A DNA stretch of 36,845 bases from DASVAL01 sp035649575 (GTDB lineage: Bacteria; Planctomycetota; UBA1135; UBA2386): assembly GCA_035649575.1 (NCBI GenBank), contig DASRJH010000009.1, positions 1 to 36,845 on the forward strand, written 5' to 3'. The notes under the pieces are model-generated. The model did not search any database, was not told the origin of the DNA, and saw nothing but the letters and a program-made list of their open reading frames with translations. The translations under genes and the position numbers were made by a program. The stretch's first letter is position 1, and every line of letters starts with the position of its first letter. This document shows positions 8,161-15,848 of the stretch, piece by piece.

Positions 8161-8814
8161 TCAGGCCGGCTGCAGCTGCTCGGGAAGCAGCGACGCCAGG
8201 TCCTGCACCACGAGCCGTGCGCCGGCGTGCGACAGTTCCTGCGCGGCATGGTTCGTCGCCACGCCGACCGCGGCCATGCCGGCGGACAGGGCGGCGCGCA
8301 CACCGGACGGGGCGTCCTCGACGACGACACAACGCCGCGGTGGCACCTCGAGCAGTTCGGCCGCGCGCAGGAATATGTCGGGGGCCGGCTTGCCCCGCCG
8401 CACCATGCCTTCGTGCACGACCGCGCCGAAGAACGGACGGATGCCGCCGCGATCGAGCACGAGGTCGACGTTCTCGCGCGGGGCCGAAGAGCCGACGGCA
8501 AGGCGCGCTCCGTTCGCCTGCAGCGCACCGAGCAGCGCCCGACAACCGGGTGCCAGCGGCACATCGGCTTCGATCGCCGCGCGGACCGCGCGTTCCTTCG
8601 CGTCGGCGACTCGGGCGATGAATTCGGGCGTGACGCGAGGGCCCCACAGCAGCGCACAGATGTCGGGATTGATGAGCCCGTTGCACCGCAGGAACATGTC
8701 GCGCGTGAGGTCGACGCCGTGCGCCGCGGCCACAGCACGCCACGCAACCCAGTGCGCCCCGAGGCTCAGCACGAGCACACCATCCATGTCGAAGATCACC
8801 GCGGTGGCCGTCAT
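8161..8814 (-). CDS. HAD-superfamily phosphatase / beta-phosphoglucomutase-like
   Basis: 217 residues. HAD motif I is at 9-12 (FDMDG; nucleophile Asp9, acid/base Asp11). Motif II is AVGSSAPRENV near 107-116 (Ser109 or Ser110). Motif III Lys142 lies in GKPAPDIF. Motif IV is VVEDAPSGVRAA (Glu166, Asp167). A helical cap lies between residues 15 and 85, making this subfamily IA, the group containing beta-phosphoglucomutase and small sugar or glycolate phosphatases. The usual VDSEPLH cap start is VLVLSLGAHW here, so the exact substrate cannot be read from the motifs. Start chosen at ATG 8814-8812 immediately before the motif I strand. Cytoplasmic, monocistronic on the minus strand. Confidence 0.86.
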   Translation of the reverse strand: MTATAVIFDMDGVLVLSLGAHWVAWRAVAAAHGVDLTRDMFLRCNGLINPDICALLWGPRVTPEFIARVADAKERAVRAAIEADVPLAPGCRALLGALQANGARLAVGSSAPRENVDLVLDRGGIRPFFGAVVHEGMVRRGKPAPDIFLRAAELLEVPPRRCVVVEDAPSGVRAALSAGMAAVGVATNHAAQELSHAGARLVVQDLASLLPEQLQPA

Positions 8815-8961
8815 CGGGGGCGGCGCAGGGTAGCGGCAAAGCACCGCTCGCGCGACGACGGCAATAGCCGTAGTCGGGCGCCCGAGACCCGTGGCTGCCG
8901 AGGCGGCGTGATTCTCGACAAGCTCGTTGGCCAAGAACACAGGTCCCCGTAACACGCGCCC

Positions 8962-11019
8962 ATGCTGCGAACGACCCCCCGCTCTCTGCTCGCCATTGCC
9001 CAACTGGCAGCGCTGACGCTGCCGCTTCTCGCGCAGGAGGATCCACCGCGGCTTGGTGGACTCGGGGGACCAGGAATGCAGGGCGGACCGGGCGGCATGG
9101 GGACGATCGCAGTGCTCGAGCGCTGCGACGCCGACAAGAACGGGCGCCTCGACGCCGACGAACGCAAGGCCGCGCGCGCCTGGCTGAAGGAGAACCGCCC
9201 CCAACGCGGTCGGGGGCCGGGTGGGCCCGGTGGTTTCGCGCGTGGTCCGGGTGGTCCACCACCGCAGGAGGAAGTGCAGCGCGACAACGGCGCGTCGAAG
9301 AACGGCGCCAAGGTCGTGCCTGCGGACGTTGCCACCTACGCGAACCGGCCGTTGTTCGACGCCGACATCGTGCGCACGTTCTTCTTCGAGTTCCCGCAGC
9401 AGGACTGGTTCGAAGAGCTCAGCGACTTCTATCGAACCGACGTCGAGGTCCCGGCCACGGTCACCGTCGACGGCGTCACCTACAGAGACGTCGGCACGAG
9501 CTTCCGCGGCAACACCTCCTACATGATGGCGCCTGGGCGCAAGAAGTCGCTCGACCTCGCTTTCGACTTCGTCGACGGGAAGCAGAACCTCTACGGCGTG
9601 CGCAACCTCGACCTGCTCAACTGCCACACCGACGCGTCGTATTTGCGCGAAGCGCTGCACGGCCACATCGCGAACAAGTTCTTCCCCGCCCCGCGCGTCT
9701 GCCTCGTGCGCGTCGTCATCAACGGTGAGGACCACGGGCTCTACGCGGCCGTCCAGGCGTTCGACAAGACCTTCCTGCAGGATCACTTCGGCACGACGAA
9801 GGGCGATCGCTTCAAGGTGCCGCCGGACTTCTCGGGCAACGGCGGCCTCAGGTGGCTCGGCGACGACCCGCAGGCGTACAAGCGCAACTACCAGCTGAAG
9901 TCCAACGACAACGACGCGGCCTGGCGCGGGCTCGTCGACATGTGTGCGGTGCTCGAGCGCACGGCGACCGAAGACCTCGAACGCATCCTGCCGCAACATC
10001 TCGACGTCGATGGCATGCTGTGGTTTCTCGCCGTCGACAACGCGCTCGGCGACGACGACGGCTACCACTCGCGCGCCAGCGACTACTCCCTCTATCGCGA
10101 TCCGCACGGACGCTTCCACGCGATCCCGCGCGACAACAACGAAGTGCTGCTCGGGGCGCGCGGTGGCCCACGAGGTGGTGATCCGGGCGGTCCTGGTGGC
10201 GGTCCTGGGGGATTTGGGGGGCCGGCCCCGGATGGCCCGCCCGGTGCCGGCCCTCGCGGCGGAGTCGCTGGGCCCGGTGCCGCACCGGGCGGTCGCCGCG
10301 GCGGGCCGGGGCCCGGTGGCGCTGTCACTTCGCCGCTGCAGATGGCGAGCCGCGCCGATCGCCCGTTGCTGCGGCGGCTGCTCGAAGTGCCGGTCTGGAG
10401 GCAGCGTTATCTCGCGAACCTCAGGGAACTCGCCACGACAGCGATGAGCCCCGACGTCATCGGCGCCCGGATCGATCAGTGGCAGAAGCTGCTCGAGCCT
10501 CTCGCGAAGGCCGATGTGCACTCGCTCCACGGCTACGACGCGTTCTCGCGCAGCTTCGCGAAGGACGAGACCGGCAAGCCCGCGCCACGCTCCCTGATGG
10601 CGATCATCGCGCAGCGCCGTGCCCAGATCCTCGAGGACGCGTCCATGCAGGGCCAGTGGCCGGAGCTCGCGGAGCCGACGACGACCGCGCATCTCGCGCA
10701 AGACGGTACCTACACGCTGGCGATCTCGTGCCGCGTCGCGGGCAGCAAGGTCGCTGCCGTCCTACTGAACTCCGATCGCGGGGCGTTCGGCCACTTCACG
10801 GTCGAGCAGATGCACGACGACGGCGCGCACGGCGACGGCAGCGGCGGCGACGGCGTCTACGGCGCTCTGTTGCCCGCGATCGCCCCCGGCGAGACGTGGC
10901 GGTTCTGGATCGAGGCCACGGCGGCCGACACGGGCCACGTCGACTGCCAACCGGCCGGCAACGGCGCGAAGCCGTTCCGGTGGACGGCGCCCAAGATCAA
11001 GGCCGGCAAGCGGAATTGA
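8962..11019 (+). CDS. exported CotH-family protein with EF-hand and Gly/Pro-rich linker
   Basis: 685 residues. A signal peptide (1-24) is followed by a Gly-rich segment, an EF-hand-like loop at about 54-66 (CDADKNGRLDADE) and another G/P-rich stretch. Residues about 130-395 match CotH proteins: DWFEELSDFYRTDVEVPATV, RGNTSYMMAPGRKKSLDL, INGEDHGLYAAVQAFDK, GDRFKVPPD, and the metal/catalytic-like DYSLYRDPHGRFHAIPRDNNE. Spore-coat CotH is a secreted protein kinase; CotH domains are also common in planctomycete exported proteins, where activity is mostly untested. Residues about 398-455 are a low-complexity Gly/Pro/Ala linker splitting the domain from its helical end. A C-terminal beta-sandwich (about 575-685) contains the acidic loop HDDGAHGDGSGGDGVYG, a probable calcium site. 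TAACAC lies 6 nt before the ATG; there is no clear ribosome site. Confidence 0.85.
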   Translation: MLRTTPRSLLAIAQLAALTLPLLAQEDPPRLGGLGGPGMQGGPGGMGTIAVLERCDADKNGRLDADERKAARAWLKENRPQRGRGPGGPGGFARGPGGPPPQEEVQRDNGASKNGAKVVPADVATYANRPLFDADIVRTFFFEFPQQDWFEELSDFYRTDVEVPATVTVDGVTYRDVGTSFRGNTSYMMAPGRKKSLDLAFDFVDGKQNLYGVRNLDLLNCHTDASYLREALHGHIANKFFPAPRVCLVRVVINGEDHGLYAAVQAFDKTFLQDHFGTTKGDRFKVPPDFSGNGGLRWLGDDPQAYKRNYQLKSNDNDAAWRGLVDMCAVLERTATEDLERILPQHLDVDGMLWFLAVDNALGDDDGYHSRASDYSLYRDPHGRFHAIPRDNNEVLLGARGGPRGGDPGGPGGGPGGFGGPAPDGPPGAGPRGGVAGPGAAPGGRRGGPGPGGAVTSPLQMASRADRPLLRRLLEVPVWRQRYLANLRELATTAMSPDVIGARIDQWQKLLEPLAKADVHSLHGYDAFSRSFAKDETGKPAPRSLMAIIAQRRAQILEDASMQGQWPELAEPTTTAHLAQDGTYTLAISCRVAGSKVAAVLLNSDRGAFGHFTVEQMHDDGAHGDGSGGDGVYGALLPAIAPGETWRFWIEATAADTGHVDCQPAGNGAKPFRWTAPKIKAGKRN

Positions 11020-11034
11020 CCGGCCGCGATCACG

Positions 11035-11058
11035 CGAGCAGCACGAAGAAGCTGCTCG
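11035..11058 (+). terminator. hairpin after the CotH-type gene
   Basis: CGAGCAGC (11035-11042) pairs perfectly with GCTGCTCG (11051-11058) around an 8-nt loop, 16 nt after the stop codon of the CotH-type gene. There is no T-run after it, so it could be a weak terminator or an RNA-end stabiliser. Confidence 0.35.
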
Positions 11059-11210
11059 TCCGCGTCGATCAGGTTCTGAAACGGCTCCGCCATCGTCACG
11101 TCCGCGTGCGAAGCTCGTAGCGCAAGCAACGGTCGATGCCGACGACGTGGTTCCGGACTTTGCCGATGCAGCTCGCATGGCCCTTCCGTACCGTGGTGAT
11201 CATCACTGCC

Positions 11211-12869
11211 ATGCAACTGCCCTCCTGCCTGTTTGCGTTGTCGCTGTGCGCAGCGACCATCTGCGGCCAGACCACGGTTCCCGCCGGCGTACCACACGCG
11301 GTTCTCGAGACCGTGGGGCCCGACGGCTGGCGTATGCGTCTTGGGCCGACCAACCTCGGCAGCCTGCTCGAGTCCGAGAAGGGACGCGCGTTGTGGCAGC
11401 AAGGCGCGCTGCCGATCCTCGCCCTCTGGCAGCACATGCTCGGCGACGAGGCGGCGTTCGCGGCCTCGAAGACCCGTGTGCTCGGTTACGGCGGACGCAT
11501 CCGCCTCGGCTTGTGGGTCGAGCAGGGCAAGTTCTCGCGACAGGAGTGGGCTCATCTCGCGATGGTGATCGAAGGCGACGGTCGCACGGACCTCGGCGCC
11601 ATGGCCACGGACCTGCGCCTGCTGCAGGAGAGAGTCGCGGGCGGCGACTGGGCCAAGACCGAAGTCGGCGGCACGATGCTCGATCTCTGCACGAAGGGAG
11701 ATGACGTGATGACGGCGCCGCTCGCCGAGACCAACTGTCTGTTCGTCGTGATGGCCAGCAAGGAGAACTTCTCGAGTGCGCTGGCCGAAGGACGCGCGTT
11801 CGCGGCGACCGCGACCGGCAAGGCTCCGCCGCCGAACAGCGAAGCACTGCGTATCCAGGTCGACCTGCCGGCGCTCGTCGCGATGGGCTCGAAGGGGTCC
11901 GAAAAGGACGCCGCGATGATGCAGAAGCTCGGTCTGCCCAGCCTCGGACCCTGCGAGTTCTCGGTCGGGACCGCCGGACCGCACGTGCGTCTCGAACTCG
12001 CGCAGGAGTTCGTCGCCGGTGCGGAGCGTGGTCTGTTCGACGCATTCCTGCCGGCAACTGCGGGTGTGCCGTCCCTGCGCCAGGGCGTGCCAGCCGGCCC
12101 CGGGTCGTGGAAGGTGGGCCACTTCGACTTCCTCGCGCTCTACCTCACGATCGAGAAGGCGCTCGCGACCGTGAACCAGACCGCCAACGAGATCCGGGCC
12201 GAAGCCAAGAAGGAGCTCGGCGTCGACATCGTCGACGACCTGCTTGCGCACCTGACCGACGACGTGCTGCTGATCACCTCACCCGTGGTGCAGCTCGATC
12301 GCCCCGAGGACTTCACGTGGACGCTCTCGATCCGGCTGCGCGACGAAGCGGCGTTCGGCAAGAACCTGCTCGCAATGACCGCGAAGAGCAAGCCGTTCCT
12401 GCAGCGCGAAGCGACGCAGAAGGTCGGCGAAGTCGAGATCCACCGCTACGGCAGCATGTTCGGCTACGACGTTTTGATGGGCGTCGGCCATGGCGTGTTC
12501 GTGCTCGCGGGTGGCCGTGAGGCCGAAGGACAGATCACGGCGCTGCTCGAGGCGCTGAAGTCGATGCCCGCCGCAGCAGACGCCAAGAACCCCGGGTTCG
12601 ACGACCTGCAGCGTCATCTGCCACCCGGATGCAACGGGCTCGCGGTCGGCGACATCGGTTCGCTAGTCTCGATTCCGGCCAGGGTGTGGTTCGGGATTGT
12701 CGGCGAGTTCATGCCGCTTCGCGGGCTTCCGGGGCTGCCTCACGACGAAGAGGACGATCCCGGGCAGCGCGAGGCCGTGATCGAGCTGCTGAAAGCGCAC
12801 GGCCTCGCGACGCTGCGTTCGGCTACGGGCTTCGCCGAGCGCACCTGGCGCTGGCGTTTGTTCTGGTGA
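11211..12869 (+). CDS. exported protein of unknown function
   Basis: 552 residues from ATG 11211, where a clean signal peptide begins (MQLPSCLFALSLCAATICGQ). The frame is open to an ATG at 11136, but the extra 25 residues would sit before the signal peptide. No catalytic motif is recognised. The protein is mixed alpha/beta with regularly spaced segments such as LRIQVDLPALVAMGS, GSWKVGHFDFLALYLTIEK, DDLLAHLTDDVLLITSP, DFTWTLSIRLRDEAAFGKNL and GVGHGVFVLAGGREAEGQI. The order resembles the DUF3352-type layout of planctomycete exported proteins (two related alpha/beta halves), but this is only a resemblance. Convergent with the serine hydrolase gene, 9 bp between stop codons. Confidence 0.7.
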   Translation: MQLPSCLFALSLCAATICGQTTVPAGVPHAVLETVGPDGWRMRLGPTNLGSLLESEKGRALWQQGALPILALWQHMLGDEAAFAASKTRVLGYGGRIRLGLWVEQGKFSRQEWAHLAMVIEGDGRTDLGAMATDLRLLQERVAGGDWAKTEVGGTMLDLCTKGDDVMTAPLAETNCLFVVMASKENFSSALAEGRAFAATATGKAPPPNSEALRIQVDLPALVAMGSKGSEKDAAMMQKLGLPSLGPCEFSVGTAGPHVRLELAQEFVAGAERGLFDAFLPATAGVPSLRQGVPAGPGSWKVGHFDFLALYLTIEKALATVNQTANEIRAEAKKELGVDIVDDLLAHLTDDVLLITSPVVQLDRPEDFTWTLSIRLRDEAAFGKNLLAMTAKSKPFLQREATQKVGEVEIHRYGSMFGYDVLMGVGHGVFVLAGGREAEGQITALLEALKSMPAAADAKNPGFDDLQRHLPPGCNGLAVGDIGSLVSIPARVWFGIVGEFMPLRGLPGLPHDEEDDPGQREAVIELLKAHGLATLRSATGFAERTWRWRLFW

Positions 12870-12878
12870 CCGCGGCCG

Positions 12879-14804
12879 TCAGCGCGGCACGGCCGGCGTG
12901 CCCCCGGTGGGGCGCTCGGGCTGCAGATCCGCGAGGAACGCGAGGATCGCGCGCGACGCGTCGAACGGAAACGGCGTGTCGGCGAGCAAGCGCGGCTTCG
13001 TCGCAGACCCCGGCCACGAGTGGCCGCCACCCTCGAGCGTGATCACGCGCAGCGGCGCCCTCGTTTGCTTGCCTTCCTTGGTGACGGCGTAGGTATCGGT
13101 GCGGATCTTGCCTTCCTTCTGGCTCTCCGGGTAACCACGCAGATCGTTGCGCTCGAGGTAGTAGTCGATCGCGTCTTGCACCGATGCATCGCGGCGATCG
13201 CCGGCCCGACCGCTCGAACGCGGCGGGCCGCCTTCGTAGTCAACGTGTTCGTCGGCCGAACCGTGCACGAGGAACACCGCGATCGGCGACGTCGGCCGCG
13301 CTTCCGTGAAGTTCATGGCGCCAGCGACCACGGCTATGCCCGTGAACACGTCGGCAGCCTCACGCGCGAGGCGGTGGCACATCATGCCGCCGTTGCTGTG
13401 CCCCACGGCAAAGACGCGGGAAGGGTCGATCGCGACGCGTCGCTGCACGTCGGCGACGACCGCGCGCAGGAATGCCGTGTCGTCGACGTCGTGTTCCGAC
13501 GCGTAGACCGGCATGCCGCCCGAGTTCCACGTGAGCAGCCGGCCGCGCAGCGGCCCCGTGCCATCGGGGAACACGACGACGAAGCCCTCGCGAACGCCGA
13601 GGTCGGCGAGCCCCGTCGCTTCCCTGGCCTGCTCGCCGCTGCCGCCGTCGCCGTGCAGCACGACCAGCAGCGGCAGCCCGAGCGCGCCCTCCGCATTGGG
13701 CGGCACGTGCAGGTGGTAACGCCGGTCGCGGCCCCCGTGCTCGAGGCTCACGGTCGACTCGTGTCCCGCGACGATCGGCGACTGCACGGTGCGACGCACC
13801 TCGTCCTGGATCTTGCGCAGGTGCGGCAGCACGCGACTCGTCCGGTCGCGCACGGCCAACACGCCGCCCACCTGCAGGTCGAGGTCGAGCCACGGCGTGA
13901 AGCCGAACGCGCCAGGATCGCTCACGCGGCTCGCCCCACCGCCCAGCGGTTCGATCCAGGTGCCGAGGCCATACCGCACGTTCGCCGCATCGAAGCCCGC
14001 CGCCTTCACCTCGATCGATTCCGGCACCTGATCGCGCCACATGGCCTGCACGCTGGCCTCGCTGAGCACCTGCTTGCCGGCGAACTTGCCCTTGCTGGCC
14101 AGCATCTGCAGGAAGCGCGCATAGTCGTCCAGCGTCGACACCGCACCACCGGCGACCCACGGCAGCGCGGTGGTGCCCGCTTCGTCGCCGAGAGGCTGCA
14201 GCGCGCCGAACCGCGTGTTCTCCATTCCGAGCGGAGCTGCGATGCGATCGGTGAACAGTTCGTGCCAGCGCTTGCCGGTCGCACGCTCCGCAGCAACCGC
14301 CGCGATCTGGAACCCGACGCCGCCGTAACGGAACGCCGCGCCCGGCTGGTCGCGCAGCGCCATGTCGGCGGCCGCCGCGGCGAACTTCGCCATGTCCCAG
14401 CCGCGCATGCTCGCCGGCACCCGCGGGGCCACGCCGCCCGCGCAGGACAGACACTGGCGCAACGTCAGCCTGCTCTTGTCGTCGCGGTCGAACTCCTTGA
14501 CATGGCGTGCGACCGGCTGGTCGAGGTCGAGGGTCCCGCTGTCGACGAGCGACATGATCACGGCGACGCAGAGCCACTTGCTCGCCGAAGCGATCGGGAT
14601 CGCGAGGTCGCTCTCGAACTGCCCGTGCACGCTGCGGTGCAACTCCGTACCCTCGCGCACGACGCAGAGCCCCGCGCCGTCGAGCCGCAGTTCGGCGACC
14701 AGACGTTCCATCGTCGCCTTGACCGGGGGCAACTCGGCTGCCTGGGCGACAAGGGTGCTCGTGAGCAAGAGGGCAGAACCTAAGACTGCGAAGCCCGTGG
14801 ACAT
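12879..14804 (-). CDS. fusion of beta-lactamase-family serine hydrolase and PHB-depolymerase-like esterase
   Basis: 641 residues. A signal peptide (1 to about 22) leads into a class C beta-lactamase/penicillin-binding-like domain (about 25-385) with the SxxK nucleophile at Ser73-Ala-Ser-Lys76 (IASASKWL). The second motif, usually YxN, reads RYGGVGFQIAA, and the late H/K-x-G motif appears as SDPGAFGF, so two of three catalytic motifs are altered. From about 390 to the end is an alpha/beta hydrolase of the polyhydroxybutyrate depolymerase/feruloyl esterase type: oxyanion segment VVLHGDGGSGEQ, nucleophile elbow GHSNGGMM (Ser near 470), acid in HGSADEHVDY and His in GGGHSWPG, all present. The esterase half therefore looks active while the lactamase half may be an altered esterase or a binding domain. 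Exported; substrate unknown. Confidence 0.85.
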   Translation of the reverse strand: MSTGFAVLGSALLLTSTLVAQAAELPPVKATMERLVAELRLDGAGLCVVREGTELHRSVHGQFESDLAIPIASASKWLCVAVIMSLVDSGTLDLDQPVARHVKEFDRDDKSRLTLRQCLSCAGGVAPRVPASMRGWDMAKFAAAAADMALRDQPGAAFRYGGVGFQIAAVAAERATGKRWHELFTDRIAAPLGMENTRFGALQPLGDEAGTTALPWVAGGAVSTLDDYARFLQMLASKGKFAGKQVLSEASVQAMWRDQVPESIEVKAAGFDAANVRYGLGTWIEPLGGGASRVSDPGAFGFTPWLDLDLQVGGVLAVRDRTSRVLPHLRKIQDEVRRTVQSPIVAGHESTVSLEHGGRDRRYHLHVPPNAEGALGLPLLVVLHGDGGSGEQAREATGLADLGVREGFVVVFPDGTGPLRGRLLTWNSGGMPVYASEHDVDDTAFLRAVVADVQRRVAIDPSRVFAVGHSNGGMMCHRLAREAADVFTGIAVVAGAMNFTEARPTSPIAVFLVHGSADEHVDYEGGPPRSSGRAGDRRDASVQDAIDYYLERNDLRGYPESQKEGKIRTDTYAVTKEGKQTRAPLRVITLEGGGHSWPGSATKPRLLADTPFPFDASRAILAFLADLQPERPTGGTPAVPR

Positions 14805-14915
14805 GGCCGGTGCTATCGTCCTTTCACGCGTCGCGCACCAAGTTGGGAAGACGACATTCTGCGCGAAACAACGACGGGATGCACCCCACGCTGTGGCCGC
14901 TCCTTGGAGCACACC

Positions 14916-15065
14916 ATGAGCATCGTTACCCGTCGTTTCGCCCGCGTCCTGGTCCTCGTCCTGGTCGGTGCTTGCCTCTCGGCCTGCCACTTCCACCCGA
15001 ACGGCTGCTTCGGTTGGGGATACCACCACCACCACTGCGCACCGGTCTACCACCACTGCCGCTGA
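14916..15065 (+). CDS. 49-residue His/Cys-rich lipoprotein
   Basis: A short gene with a strong ribosome site (GGAG, 6 nt before ATG). The product has a basic start (MSIVTRRFAR), a hydrophobic core (VLVLVLVGACLSAC) and a lipobox LSAC with Cys24 as the likely lipidated residue. The mature 26 residues contain seven histidines, further cysteines at 31, 41 and 48, and aromatic residues, including HHHH at 37-40. That composition suggests binding of a soft or transition metal (Cu, Zn or Ni) at the membrane surface, as in small metal-handling lipoproteins. No family is recognised. Divergent from the serine hydrolase-esterase and 44 bp upstream of the DUF423 gene. Confidence 0.7.
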   Translation: MSIVTRRFARVLVLVLVGACLSACHFHPNGCFGWGYHHHHCAPVYHHCR

Positions 15066-15109
15066 ACCCAGCGATGCCGACCGCCCCATGGCAGGCGTAG
15101 CATGCCGCC

Positions 15110-15490
15110 ATGCACGGAGCCCAGACTCGCCTCGCCGCACTTCTCGCCGGACTCGCCGTCGCTTTGGGGGCGTTTGGCGCCCACGCGATGGCCGACCACT
15201 ACGACGCGCGTGCGCTGCAGACCTTCGAGATCGCGGTGCGATACCAGATGTATCACGCGCTCGCGGTTGGGCTGTGCGCGGTCCTCGGCGTGCATGGCCG
15301 CCGCACAGGGAAAGCGGCGACCTGCTTCGTGCTCGGCATCGCGCTCTTCTGCGGCTCGTTGTATGGCATCGTCTTCTTCGAGGCCCGCTGGCTCGGAGCC
15401 GTCACGCCGCTCGGCGGCCTCTCGTTCCTCGCCGGCTGGCTGTTGTTGGCAACAGGTGCGCACAAGCCCGCCGATGCCACTGCCACGTGA
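15110..15490 (+). CDS. DUF423 small membrane protein
   Basis: 126 residues and four membrane helices, the normal size for the family. Conserved positions are easy to see: LGAFGAHAM near the N-terminus, EIAVRYQMYHALAVG, CFVLGIALFCGSLYGI and AVTPLGGLSFLAGWLLLA. DUF423 proteins (YgdD in enterobacteria) are inner-membrane proteins without an established reaction. TAGCAT at 15098-15103, 6 nt before the ATG, is a possible -10 for a leaderless message; there is no ribosome site. A hairpin follows the stop codon, separating it from the selenium genes downstream. Confidence 0.9.
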   Translation: MHGAQTRLAALLAGLAVALGAFGAHAMADHYDARALQTFEIAVRYQMYHALAVGLCAVLGVHGRRTGKAATCFVLGIALFCGSLYGIVFFEARWLGAVTPLGGLSFLAGWLLLATGAHKPADATAT

Positions 15491-15497
15491 GGCGACT

Positions 15498-15522
15498 CCG
15501 TGCCGCCGCCGCACGGCTCTTT
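15498..15522 (+). terminator. probable terminator after the DUF423 gene
   Basis: CCGTGC (15498-15503) pairs with GCACGG (15511-15516) around a 7-nt loop and is followed by CTCTTT. It lies 8 nt after the DUF423 stop codon and would isolate the selW-like/senB unit as its own transcript. Confidence 0.4.
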
Positions 15523-15558
15523 CCGGGCCCGGTCTTGGTGAGACTGCACGCAGCATCC

Positions 15559-15564
15559 TAGACT
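15559..15564 (+). promoter_or_regulatory. -10-like TAGACT, leaderless-type spacing
   Basis: TAGACT ends 7 nt before the selW-like ATG, and TTGGTG, a plausible -35, lies about 18 nt upstream of it. No ribosome site precedes the ATG, so the message may be leaderless. Confidence 0.4.
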
Positions 15565-15571
15565 GCGCGGC

Positions 15572-15802
15572 ATGAACGTCACGATCGAGTACTGCGTCGT
15601 TTGAGACTACCTGCCGCGCGCGACCAGTCTGGCCGCTGCCATCAAGAAGGCACATCCCAAGTCCACGATCGACAAGAAGCCCGGAGGCAAGGGTGACTTC
15701 GTCGTCAAGGCCGATGGAAAGCTGCTCTGGGACAAAAGGAACCGCAATGACGACCGCTTTCCCGAACCCCAGGAAATCCTGAGCCAGCTCCCGGCCCGCT
15801 GA
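15572..15802 (+). CDS. SelW/Rdx-family selenoprotein (CxxU, in-frame TGA)
   Basis: 76 residues when the TGA at 15602-15604 is read as selenocysteine. The protein begins MNVTIEYCVV, then Sec11, then DYLPRATSLAAAI. Rdx/SelW proteins start with strand one IEYC.xC/U followed by .Y.PRA..LA, so the TGA sits exactly at the second redox position of C8-x-x-U11. The rest fits the family: a loop, then GGKGDFVVKADGKLLWDKRN and RFPEPQEILSQL, matching the G.F.V..DG.L.W....RFP....L pattern. The length is typical. The true stop is also TGA, so this is local recoding and not a changed code. The family is a thioredoxin-fold thiol/selenol redox protein. It lies 46 bp upstream of the senB homologue on the same strand, probably in one transcript. 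Confidence 0.85.
15620..15636 (+). promoter_or_regulatory. candidate SECIS hairpin of the selW-like gene
   Basis: GCG-A-CCA (15620-15626) pairs with TGG-C-CGC (15630-15636) with one A/C mismatch around a 3-nt loop GTC. The loop begins 22 nt after the TGA and has G first. Distance and loop G fit the usual description of bacterial SECIS elements, but it was found by eye in GC-rich sequence where such hairpins are common. Confidence 0.4.
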
Positions 15803-15848
15803 GGCACCTTGCTCGCGCGAGTGTGATTCGAGCCAGGGGAAAGCGCGC

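Noticed and set aside
10155..10330. Dense GC-rich repetition that could suggest a CRISPR or tandem-repeat array
   Set aside because: It is the in-frame Gly/Pro/Ala linker of the CotH-type protein with irregular short units and no spacers.
11020..11110. Minus-strand peptide MAEPFQNLIDADEQLLRAAR between the CotH-type gene and the 11211 gene
   Set aside because: Looks protein-like but has no end of its own; the frame simply runs into the antisense of the CotH-type gene, and no start signal was found.
13020..14783. 587-codon open frame on the plus strand opposite the serine hydrolase-esterase gene
   Set aside because: Rich in Arg, His and Ala with no motifs or ribosome site; it mirrors the codon structure of the real minus-strand gene, as do similar long frames at 18835-20916 (+), 22712-24367 (-), 28389-30029 (-), 30381-32540 (-) and 33137-34687 (+).
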